The notes beneath the pieces were generated by a model that searched no databases, was not told the DNA's origin, and worked only from the letters and a program-made list of their open reading frames with translations. A DNA stretch of 64,000 nucleotides from Flavobacterium hiemivividum (GTDB lineage Bacteria > Bacteroidota > Bacteroidia > Flavobacteriales > Flavobacteriaceae), in NCBI RefSeq assembly GCF_004349145.1, contig NZ_SMFO01000003.1, positions 62,001 through 126,000 of the forward strand. The letters run 5' to 3'. Positions 9,540 to 17,034 of the stretch are shown piece by piece. Numbering within the stretch: position 1 is the stretch's first letter; every line of letters starts with the position of its first letter. The translations under genes were made by a program, and so were the position numbers.

Positions 9540-10910
9540 TTAAATCTTATATATCTTATCAGATAAACGAATTCTAAAAGGTAATTTAAATGTACAAGTA
9601 TCTCCTGCAACAGCTTTTTCAGCCGCGATGTCGTTCACTAACATTTCTTCGATAGCTAACTTTTGCTCTCCAGTAGTTGTGCCAATAATCAAAATCGTAT
9701 CGCCTGTATTGATTTCGTTTTCTTCGATTAAAAACTGACCAATACTTGGTTTCGGGTAAAAATGTGTTCCTTTCCCTATGTATTGTTTTTTGATTTTTGG
9801 TGACTTTTTAGCCAGCGCTTTCGATTTTGATAAATCAGTAAGATTGGGAATCGCAGCCAAAGGATCAAGATTTGCATCTCTATTTTTAAAAGTCAGCACA
9901 TCCGACTTTCCTTTTTTGAAAATCTTATTACCATTTTTAATTCCTCTGCGAATGGCTTTTTGCTCTTCTTCAGGAAGATGAGTAATATCCGAACATTCTG
10001 ATGAGCAGCAGCCTTCCATAGCCTGAGCACATTCCTCACATTGGATAAAAAGTAAATGGCAACCTTCATTTAGACAATTTGTATGCACATCACATGGTTT
10101 CCCACATTGGTGACATTGCGAAACGATATCGTCTGTAATTCTTTCGCCTAAGCGGTGATCAAAAACAAAGTTTTTACCAATGAATTTACTTTCTAAGTTT
10201 TCTTCTTTTATTTGCTTGGCATAATTGATAATTCCTCCTTCTAGCTGGTACACATTTTTAAAACCTTGGTGCTTAAAATAAGCAGATGCCTTCTCACAAC
10301 GAATTCCTCCGGTGCAATACATCACCAAGTTTTTATCTTCTTTAAAATCTTGTAATTGCTCGTTGATTATAGGCAAAGATTCTCTAAAAGTATCTACATC
10401 TGGCGTAATCGCCCCTTTAAAATAGCCGATTTCACTTTCGTAATGATTTCTAAAATCAACTACAATCGTATTAGGATTATCTAAAATTTCATTAAATTCC
10501 TTCGCTTTTAAGTGAACTCCAATATTGGTAACATCAAAAGTTTCATCGTTTAAACCATCAGCAACAATCTTGTCACGCACTTTAACTGTCAATTTCAAGA
10601 AAGAGTGATCGTCATGTTCCACTGCAATATTCAATCGCATGCCTTGCATGAAATCATAGACTTCTAAAGTGTCTTTAAAAGCATAAAAATTATCCGCAGG
10701 AAGTGATAATTGAGCGTTAATCCCTTCTTTGGCCACATAAATCCGACCAAGAACTACTAATGGGTCCCAAGCGCGGAATAAATCGTTACGAAATTGTGTT
10801 GGATCTTGAATTTGCGCATAAGCATAGAAAGACAAAGTAAGTCTTTGTTTTCCGGCATCATCAATCATGATGGCTCTTTCTTCTGCGCTTAAAGTGTTAT
10901 ACAGTTGCAT
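9540..10910 (-). CDS. trhO: tRNA uridine(34) hydroxylase TrhO (rhodanese type) with a C-terminal U32-peptidase-like domain
   Basis: 456 residues, about 100 longer than Escherichia coli TrhO. N-terminal ferredoxin-like domain (1-115), rhodanese domain (about 128-235) with CTGGIRC (C199, C205), then a Cys-rich zinc-like segment (C266, C269, C273, C279, C284, C291, C294, C301, C302, C306). TrhO uses oxygen to form 5-hydroxyuridine at tRNA position 34. After a basic linker, residues 372-456 (THFYPKPSIGQFLI, GDTILIIGTTTG, SDKIYKI) closely resemble the C-terminal barrel of U32 family proteins such as TrhP, the other route to the same modification. That fusion is the odd feature. Confidence 0.88.
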   Translation of the reverse strand: MQLYNTLSAEERAIMIDDAGKQRLTLSFYAYAQIQDPTQFRNDLFRAWDPLVVLGRIYVAKEGINAQLSLPADNFYAFKDTLEVYDFMQGMRLNIAVEHDDHSFLKLTVKVRDKIVADGLNDETFDVTNIGVHLKAKEFNEILDNPNTIVVDFRNHYESEIGYFKGAITPDVDTFRESLPIINEQLQDFKEDKNLVMYCTGGIRCEKASAYFKHQGFKNVYQLEGGIINYAKQIKEENLESKFIGKNFVFDHRLGERITDDIVSQCHQCGKPCDVHTNCLNEGCHLLFIQCEECAQAMEGCCSSECSDITHLPEEEQKAIRRGIKNGNKIFKKGKSDVLTFKNRDANLDPLAAIPNLTDLSKSKALAKKSPKIKKQYIGKGTHFYPKPSIGQFLIEENEINTGDTILIIGTTTGEQKLAIEEMLVNDIAAEKAVAGDTCTFKLPFRIRLSDKIYKI

Positions 10911-10997
10911 GCTATAAACGGTTTAAGTGTGAAAAATTATTTTTGCAAAAGTACGGAAAATGTTTAGAGTTGCAAAGTTTCTAAGATTCTGAGTTTT

Positions 10998-11076
10998 TTG
11001 GAGCTATTTCCAGCTATTCGTTTCAATCTTTTATTTTTTAAAGAAAAAAATAAAAGGATTTCCACTTCTATCTGGG
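10998..11076 (-). repeat. Interspersed intergenic element, copy A
   Basis: Read on the minus strand it begins AGCCCAGATAGAAGTGGAAA and ends GAATAGCTGGAAATAGCTCC, with an A/T-rich inverted repeat (TCCTTTTATTTTTT and AAAAAATAAAAGA) between. The same ends recur at 16741 and 38199 around different hairpins. It lies in the gap upstream of trhO. No coding potential. Confidence 0.75.
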
Positions 11077-11127
11077 CTAGGCGATTTGTGTCAGTTAATA
11101 TTTTGTTTACATAATAAGATCTATCTA

Positions 11128-11165
11128 AAACGCAAAAAGCCCAGAAAAAACTTCTGAGCTATTTT
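11128..11165 (-). terminator. Rho-independent terminator of the DUF6503-like lipoprotein gene
   Basis: On the minus strand AGCTCAGAAG pairs with CTTCTGGGCT-like sequence (one mismatch) followed by T5. It sits 20 bases after the stop codon of the gene at 11186. Confidence 0.65.
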
Positions 11166-11185
11166 TTGTTTTCTAATCAAGATAC

Positions 11186-11971
11186 TTATTTTCGGTTATT
11201 CACCACATTTTCAGTAAGTATTTGGGAAACTTCTTTTAGTTTTCCTTGTTCGAATAATTGAGGTAAATCTTTTAAAGCGGTTTTAACAGGCGCTTCATAA
11301 TTGATATAATCCTGAAAAGTAACACCGTCAATTACTCTTGTATTAAAAGCCGATCTAAATCGAATGCCACCATCATTTACTAAATAACTGTAGGCCAAAT
11401 AATCAATTTTATGCGTGTCTTTATTTATCCAATAATGGTATTCATCATCAAAATCTTTTCCGCCACCTTCTTGACCAAAAGTTACTTTTATTACATCATA
11501 ATTCTTTCCTTTGATTGTCGTTTCTTCAACAAATTCTCTATTTACCGATGCATCTTTCAATTTGTGTGGCAGCGTAGCAAAATAAATAACTGAATTTATA
11601 GCCTCAGAATATTTGTCAACATCTTTTTTACTCAAAGATTGCAAGCTGTTGTTAATGCTTCTTTCAAATTTATCAGCAGTCATGACATCTTTAATCAGTG
11701 AATCTCCTTTTTGAATTTCAGTGGAGTAGGTGTAAGCACCTCCGTCATTCTTAAAACTGTATTTTTTGCCTCTAAATTCAAAAGAATAATCTGCATTATC
11801 ATACAATTTCCCACCGTGTGCTTCGATGGCGCGATTAACTATTGAATCTGCTTTTGAGAGCGGTTTTTCGGTTGTGATAGTGTCGTTTGTTACATCTTTG
11901 CTTTCTTTTTTATTGTTGCAAGACAGCGAAAGTGCTGCAGTAAAACAAAGTAGGATTAGATTTTTTTTCAT
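11186..11971 (-). CDS. Lipoprotein of the DUF6503-like type, function unknown
   Basis: 261 residues. The signal LLCFTAALSLSC marks a lipoprotein (Cys18). A charged linker follows, then a domain starting ADSIVNRAIEAHGG, a phrase I associate with DUF6503 outer-membrane-lipoprotein-like proteins of Bacteroidota (related to the LolA/LppX-type fold by general appearance). The mature part is beta-rich (YSFEFRGKKYSF, YHYWINKDTHKIDYLAYSY). It probably sits in the cell envelope facing the periplasm. No substrate can be inferred, and the neighbours are unrelated. Confidence 0.65.
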   Translation of the reverse strand: MKKNLILLCFTAALSLSCNNKKESKDVTNDTITTEKPLSKADSIVNRAIEAHGGKLYDNADYSFEFRGKKYSFKNDGGAYTYSTEIQKGDSLIKDVMTADKFERSINNSLQSLSKKDVDKYSEAINSVIYFATLPHKLKDASVNREFVEETTIKGKNYDVIKVTFGQEGGGKDFDDEYHYWINKDTHKIDYLAYSYLVNDGGIRFRSAFNTRVIDGVTFQDYINYEAPVKTALKDLPQLFEQGKLKEVSQILTENVVNNRK

Positions 11972-12007
11972 TTTTTAAAAGTATTACGTTTTATAAAGCT
12001 GAGGTCT

Positions 12008-12520
12008 TTACTTTTTCTTTTCTTCGTCAACAATTAATTTCAAAGAGTTGATATAATCAGTGTCAAATTCGATTACTCTTATTTTGTTTGGCTTAAAACT
12101 CATTTCGCCTTCAAACTCGCCTTCAGAGCCCAAAAAGTCAATAACAACTTCTTCCTCGTCCATTTCTATGAGTTTACCCAGATAAACGGCCTTATCCGAC
12201 TTTGTTGCAATTTGGAAAATCTCATATTTACTGGCTAAAAAATAGATAATGGAGGATATATCTGTAAGCGGAATTATTTCGGCAGCACTTGTTTTTAATC
12301 CTTTGAGCTTAATTACTCTTTCGGTAAATTCATGATCCTTATCTTGGATAATTGCCTTCACATTTTTGTTTCTCAATATCGTATAACCATCAATTATAAA
12401 ATCGACAGGATTATTTTTAAGTAAGATCCAATCTTCAGTCCAATCGATAAGAAAACCACTAAAAATCTCTTTTTTGTCGTCAAATTCAATTGTAATTAAT
12501 TGTCGTAAGTATTTGTCCAT
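12008..12520 (-). CDS. Conserved hypothetical cytoplasmic protein
   Basis: About 170 residues from the Met of MDKYLRQL; the 14 codons upstream in frame look like non-coding DNA. The sequence is a series of short beta strands with acidic ends (SGFLIDWTEDWILLKNNPVDFIIDGYTILRNK, split here by motif), reminiscent of small SH3-like or Sm-like barrels repeated twice. There is no signal peptide, membrane helix or catalytic motif. Neighbours are a lipoprotein and phosphatidylserine decarboxylase. I do not recognise the family with confidence. Confidence 0.6.
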   Translation of the reverse strand: MDKYLRQLITIEFDDKKEIFSGFLIDWTEDWILLKNNPVDFIIDGYTILRNKNVKAIIQDKDHEFTERVIKLKGLKTSAAEIIPLTDISSIIYFLASKYEIFQIATKSDKAVYLGKLIEMDEEEVVIDFLGSEGEFEGEMSFKPNKIRVIEFDTDYINSLKLIVDEEKKK

Positions 12521-12613
12521 GCTGTTTTTTTTAATTTTCGAAAGCAGCGTTGCTACTACCAAACCTTTTTCTGAATCGTCACGATAAAATTTCTCGCTAT
12601 TTTACAACTACAA

Positions 12614-12648
12614 AGATAGCGCAGATTTTTAATCTGTGCCCGCACCGA
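12614..12648 (-). repeat. REP-like palindrome, isolated copy
   Basis: AGCGCAGATTTTTAATCTGTGCCCGCA is an imperfect palindrome of the same form as the nine copies clustered at 14.9-16.7 kb (AGCGCAGAAT...ATTCTGTGCCC). It lies between the hypothetical gene and psd. Confidence 0.6.
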
Positions 12649-12697
12649 TTGCTAAGTATTTGATTGATATATAAATTTAAAACCTCCAGCTTGAAAA

Positions 12698-13678
12698 TTA
12701 TGGTCTAATCGTCGAAACGCCAATTCTCTCTCCTTGTATAGCGGAAGTTTCAAAACCTTTTAGGGTGTTACTTAATAAATCGGCATCGATGCTAATTTTA
12801 TTTTTTTCGAACAGCAGCACTACCGTGGATCCTCCAAATTTGAAATATCCTTTCTCGTCGCCTTTTTTAATAACATCTCCAGAATAGGTTTGTACCATAC
12901 TTCCCACCATGGTTGCGCCTACTTCGGCCATGACAACATCTCCAAACACAGGGTTTGAAACGATGGTGTATTCCCTTTTGTTGAGGCAGAATATTTCAGT
13001 CATTTTGCGCAAAGCAAGTGGATTAACTGAATAGTAATCACCATCAATCTTGGTATTAGCTGACACATTTCCGCTTACTGGAAAATGGTAACGATGGTAA
13101 TCAGCAGGGGCAAGGCGGATGATAACCAAGCTGCCGTCAATGTATTTTTTAGCAAGTTCGGCGTTATTTAAAAATGATGCTATGTCAAAGCGATAGCCTT
13201 TTACAATAAAATCGCTGTTGCTGATATCGGCATAGGCCAATATTTTTCCATCAGCAGGCGACACTGTAATAGTTGCGGTAGTATCGATCGGTCTGGCATT
13301 ATCGTTTATTTTTCGGGTAAAGAACTCGTTGAATGAGTTGTATTCCTGTTTTTGGAAGACGTTCATGTCAATACCAAATTCTTTTATAAAGGGTTGTATT
13401 TTATCAGTCGATGAAGGACGATCCATCATATCGCCATAAATAGTCGAAACGAATTTTCTTTTCACCAACGTCCACAATGTTACTTCGCCAACGGGATTAT
13501 TATACAGCCAAACCAACCACTTTTCGGCTGCCACTTTTTCTGTTTTTAACACGCCAGTTTCACGATCGTAATATTGTATTGGAGCTTGTTCCGGCAACGG
13601 ATAAAAAGCCAGTATGGCAACAATGGCAAGCAATAACAAAGTAATTCCCCAGTTTTTTTTAGTTTTTGTAATTTTCAT
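12698..13678 (-). CDS. psd: Phosphatidylserine decarboxylase proenzyme
   Basis: 326 residues. A basic N-terminus and one membrane helix (about 9-28) anchor it to the inner membrane. The catalytic residues are visible: D143 in SPADGK, H195 in ADYHRYHF, and the self-cleavage site FGGST at 281-285, where the chain breaks before S284 to make the pyruvoyl cofactor. GGST is a variant of the textbook LGST. It makes phosphatidylethanolamine from phosphatidylserine. No pssA gene is adjacent in the window. Confidence 0.92.
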   Translation of the reverse strand: MKITKTKKNWGITLLLLAIVAILAFYPLPEQAPIQYYDRETGVLKTEKVAAEKWLVWLYNNPVGEVTLWTLVKRKFVSTIYGDMMDRPSSTDKIQPFIKEFGIDMNVFQKQEYNSFNEFFTRKINDNARPIDTTATITVSPADGKILAYADISNSDFIVKGYRFDIASFLNNAELAKKYIDGSLVIIRLAPADYHRYHFPVSGNVSANTKIDGDYYSVNPLALRKMTEIFCLNKREYTIVSNPVFGDVVMAEVGATMVGSMVQTYSGDVIKKGDEKGYFKFGGSTVVLLFEKNKISIDADLLSNTLKGFETSAIQGERIGVSTIRP

Positions 13679-14090
13679 TTTTGTCTTTCCTTCTTATTTT
13701 CTGTCTTAATTCAGCAAAAGATTTACTGTCATTTTTTCGTTCTCGTTATTCCACTCGCGTAATGAATTGCAAGTTCTTTAATAAGGCCTAAATATAGATA
13801 TATACTTTTTAAAAGTGTTATTTTGTTGCTAAGTGTTGAGGAAAAAGCGAAATCGATTAAATAATAACCATAAACAAACTCCACCACGTTTGTCATTCCG
13901 TAGGAATCTCCACTACGATTAGTCGTTTGCCTTAGTGGAATTTGGACCGGTAATTTAGGAGGTTATTAATTGGAGTGGATGCTTTAAAAGCTTGATAAAA
14001 CCTTAATATTTAAGTAAGTAGCTCTTTTTTTTAGCTTCAAATGAAAAATAAATGGTTTGCAAAATGAAAACTTTGTAGTATCTTTGTCAA
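13679..14090. other. Gene-free stretch upstream of higBA
   Basis: 412 bases without a gene. It holds one copy of the TTTGTCATTCC repeat (about 13874-13980, with its ATTAGTC and AATTTGGACCGGTAATTTAGG tail) and the higB promoter at its right end. No other structure was seen. Confidence 0.6.
14055..14086 (+). promoter_or_regulatory. Bacteroidota-type promoter of higBA
   Basis: TTTG at 14055-14058 and TATCTTTG at 14079-14086, spacer 20, match the Bacteroidota -33/-7 pattern. The ATG of higB follows only 4 bases after the -7 element, so the transcript should have almost no leader. Confidence 0.65.
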
Positions 14091-14420
14091 ATGAAAATTC
14101 TTGTAAAGAAAACAATTTTGTACTACATCGAAAGATATCCAATGGCTAAAATGCAATTGCTGATTTGGTATAATGAATTTACAAAATTAGATTTTAAGAA
14201 TTTCAATGAACTCAAAAGAGTGTACGGAAATGCGAGTACTATAAGTAATGATAGAGTTGTTTTTAATATAAAGGGAAATGATTTTCGGTTAGAGGTTTCA
14301 ATAAATTTTCCGCAAGCAGCTTGTTATGTGATTTGGTTTGGAGCCCATAAAGAGTATGATAAAATTAATGTGGAAACTGTTGTTTTTGACACAGCAATTT
14401 TAAACTTCAAAAAAAAATAG
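14091..14420 (+). CDS. higB: HigB family mRNA interferase toxin
   Basis: 109 residues, RelE/HigB fold. The FNELKRVYGNASTISNDRVVFNIKGN segment (cited by its ends FNELK and IKGN) and a C-terminal YVIWFGAHKEYDKI motif are typical of the HigB_toxin group, with the basic and His residues used in ribosome-dependent mRNA cleavage. It is 2 bases upstream of an HTH antitoxin gene on the same strand, the usual higBA order (toxin first). The ATG is almost at the predicted transcription start. Confidence 0.9.
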   Translation: MKILVKKTILYYIERYPMAKMQLLIWYNEFTKLDFKNFNELKRVYGNASTISNDRVVFNIKGNDFRLEVSINFPQAACYVIWFGAHKEYDKINVETVVFDTAILNFKKK

Positions 14421-14422
14421 CT

Positions 14423-14779
14423 ATGAATTGGAAAGTATTAAAAACTGAAGAAGATTACAATAAAGCTTCAATGCGATTGATGGAGCTATTTCACGCAAAA
14501 GAAAATACCCCCGAAGGTGATGAACTTGATTTGCTTTTAGTTTTAGTTAAAGATTATGATGATAAACATTATGACTTACCAGAACTTGATGCCTTAGAAG
14601 TGATCAAATATAAGATGGAGGAAATGGGAATTAAGGCCAAAGATCTTGAAGGAATAATTGGTAGCAAAGGACATGTATCAGCAATTCTGTCTGGAAAGCG
14701 TGAAATCACTTTAAAAATGGCTCAGAAGCTAAAAAACTATTTCAGTATTCCTGCAGAGGTATTTTTGCGCTCGGCTTAA
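14423..14779 (+). CDS. higA: HigA family antitoxin, XRE-type HTH
   Basis: 118 residues. An acidic N-terminal half (DYNKASMRLMELFHAKENTPEGDELDLL region, about 6-35) that should contact the toxin, then an HTH domain at about 63-110 (GIKAKDLEGIIGSKGHVS, LKMAQKLKNYFSIP). HigA neutralises HigB by binding and represses their shared promoter. It starts 2 bases after higB. The pair sits within a field of interspersed repeats, fitting a mobile or recently acquired module. Confidence 0.9.
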   Translation: MNWKVLKTEEDYNKASMRLMELFHAKENTPEGDELDLLLVLVKDYDDKHYDLPELDALEVIKYKMEEMGIKAKDLEGIIGSKGHVSAILSGKREITLKMAQKLKNYFSIPAEVFLRSA

Positions 14780-15655
14780 AATATTTTTCCTTTGGATATT
14801 GATTAGAGTTAGTTTAAAATTACTCTTGAAAACTCGCACACAAACTCCACCATGTTTGTCATTCCGCAGGAATTTCAACTGTGATTAGTCGTTTATCTTA
14901 GTGGAATGTGGACCGGTATTTTAAGAGTTGCTAATTGGAATGGGCACAGAATAAAATTCTGCGCTAACGGTTGAGTTATATCTGCGCGATCGGGTTTAAA
15001 ATGATTTACCTTTAAATATTGCTTACAATTACTTTCGAATTGCTCTTGAAAATTGCAAACAAACTCCACCATGTTTGTCATTCCGTAGGAATCTCAACTA
15101 CGATTAATCTTTTACCTTAGTGAAATTTGGTAAGGTAATTTAAGGTTTGCCAATTGGACTGGGCACAGAATACAATTCTGCGCTAACTGTTGAGGTATAT
15201 CTGCGCGATCGGGAAAGATAAAACAGTTGCTTTACCCGAAGATTATTATTTTAGTTCAGCAAGAAATTATGCTGATTTAGAAAATGATATGGACGTCGTT
15301 ATTTTGGATCTGTTTTAATTCGTAAAATAAATGATAAAAACCTTTTTATATGAACCGCTTAGATAAGTTATAATGAATTATAGTTAGCGCAGAATTGCAT
15401 TCTGTGCTCGCAAAGTATGTGAATCAATTAGTATACTTAAGCTAACTATAAAAAAAATGCTCCTTTGTTATATAACAGTTAGCGCAGAATTATATTCTGT
15501 GCCCACAAACTGGATCGAGATAGCTATTCACATAATCTGTTATAGTGTTTTATTGGTAAAATAGATTTAAGCAATCACGTTTTTTAATTACTAATTGGAA
15601 CGGGCACAGAATGCAATTCTGCGCTAACTGTTGAGGTATATTTGCGCGATCGGGA
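14780..15655. repeat. Repeat field between higA and the RAYT gene
   Basis: 876 bases without an intact gene. It holds two TTTGTCATTCC repeats (about 14838-14935 and 15058-15150), REP-like palindromes in forward orientation at 14942-14968, 15161-15187 and 15602-15628 and in reverse orientation at 15386-15412 and 15480-15506, and a truncated second RAYT copy. The junction motif GCGCGATCGGG ends at 14994, 15213 and 15654. Confidence 0.85.
15214..15318 (+). pseudogene. Truncated copy of the RAYT transposase 3' end
   Basis: Encodes the last 34 or so residues of the transposase at 15656 (from KDKTVALPED to the stop) and is followed by the same 3' flank. The whole stretch 15214-15654 matches 16106-16546 at an offset of 892 bases; I count about four substitutions. 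The break on the left falls exactly after a GCGCGATCGGG motif, so the 5' part of this copy was lost by deletion or never inserted. Confidence 0.9.
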
Positions 15656-16210
15656 ATGTCAACAAAATACAAAGCAACTACAACCGAAGAATGTTACTTT
15701 ATTACGATAACTACTGTGGGATGGATAGATGTTTTTACAAGATTGAATCAAAAACAAAACATCATTAATTCTTTAAAATATTGTCAAGAAAATAAGGGTT
15801 TAGAGATCTATGCTTATTGTATTATGTCAAGTCATATTCATTTGCTTTGCAAAGCAACAAATGGTTTTATACTGAGTGATGTTATGCGTGATTTTAAAAG
15901 ATTTACTTCAAAAAAAATCCTTCAACTTATTACTGAAGAGCCCGAAAGTCGAAGAGAATGGATGCTAACCTATTTCAAAAACGCTTGTGAACATTTGAAA
16001 AGTGAGCAAGATTTTAAGGTTTGGCAAAATGGCTATCATGCCGAGCATATCTTTAGCAATAAATTTATCCGACAAAAAATCGATTACATCCATTTCAATC
16101 CAGTGAAAGATAAAACAGTTGCTTTACCCGAAGATTATTATTTTAGTTCAGCAAGAAATTATGCTGATTTAGAAAATGATATGGACGTCGTTATTTTGGA
16201 TCTGTTTTAA
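15656..16210 (+). CDS. REP-associated tyrosine transposase (RAYT, Y1 HUH type)
   Basis: 184 residues. The HUH motif is H60-I-H62 and the catalytic Tyr is Y144 in KIDYIHFNPV. RAYTs are single-copy relatives of IS200/IS605 transposases that act on REP palindromes as single-stranded DNA. Here the gene is flanked on both sides by REP-like palindromes in both orientations, and the unit is bounded by GCGCGATCGGG (ending at 15654 and 16546). The ATG falls one base after the left boundary, so it has no promoter of its own within the unit. The family call is firm; activity is unknown. Confidence 0.93.
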   Translation: MSTKYKATTTEECYFITITTVGWIDVFTRLNQKQNIINSLKYCQENKGLEIYAYCIMSSHIHLLCKATNGFILSDVMRDFKRFTSKKILQLITEEPESRREWMLTYFKNACEHLKSEQDFKVWQNGYHAEHIFSNKFIRQKIDYIHFNPVKDKTVALPEDYYFSSARNYADLENDMDVVILDLF

Positions 16211-17034
16211 TTCGTAAAATAAATGATAAAACCCTTCTTATATGAACCGCTTAGATAAGTTATAATGAATTATAGTTAGCGCAGAATTGCATTCTGTGCT
16301 CGCAAAGTATGTGAATCAATTAGTATACTTAAGCTAACTATAAAAAAAATGCTCCTTCGTTATATAACAGTTAGCGCAGAATTATATTCTGTGCCCACAA
16401 ACTGGATCGAGATAGCTATTCACATAATCTGTTATAGTGTTTTATTGGTAAAATAGATTTAAGCAATCACGTTTTTTAATTACTAATTTGAACGGGCACA
16501 GAATGCAATTCTGCGCTAACTGTTGAGGTATATTTGCGCGATCGGGTCAACGTAAGAAATCAAATTATTCGCAAACAAACTCCACCATTTTTGTCATTCC
16601 GTAGGAATCTCAACTTCTGTAAATCGGTCATCATAGGAAAATGTGGGACGGTAATTTAAGGTGTGCCAATTGGAATGGGCACAGAATACAATTCTGCGCT
16701 AACTGTTATAAAACTTTAATTATGACCGAGGACGTTTTTAGCCCAGATAGCAGTGGAAATCCTTTTTTATCCGCTTCTTAGCGGGAAAAAAGATTGTAAC
16801 GAATAGCTGGAAATAGCTCCAAATAAAAACCTAATCCGCGGCCTAGTTTTAAATTTCAGTCAGAACGCCATTCTTTAATAAGTATTTTATAATTTTGCAG
16901 CCTGATTTCGGGAGCGGAACGTCGTTATCTCTTTTACTTCGTGCGCAATAAGTAAATTGGAATTTTTGGTTTTACCAAAAGATAAAATGCTCATTACAAA
17001 TGATGCCTAACAACAATGATTAAGAAGGAATAAT
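16211..17034. repeat. Repeat field between RAYT and rlhA
   Basis: 824 bases without a gene. REP-like palindromes lie at 16278-16304 and 16372-16398 (reverse) and 16494-16520 and 16678-16704 (forward). A TTTGTCATTCC repeat lies at about 16573-16670, and interspersed element copy B at 16741-16820. Bases 16821-17034 show no clear signal apart from the run-up to rlhA. Confidence 0.8.
16741..16820 (+). repeat. Interspersed intergenic element, copy B
   Basis: Starts GCCCAGATAGCAGTGGAAAT and ends GAATAGCTGGAAATAGCTCC, the same ends as copy A. The central stem is different (TCCGCTTCTTAGCGGGA). Conserved ends with a changing middle suggest a structured element under selection or a small mobile repeat. 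Confidence 0.75.

Noticed and set aside
14780..16700. CRISPR array
   Set aside because: The repeats are palindromes in both orientations with irregular spacing and a RAYT gene; there are no regular spacers and no cas genes.
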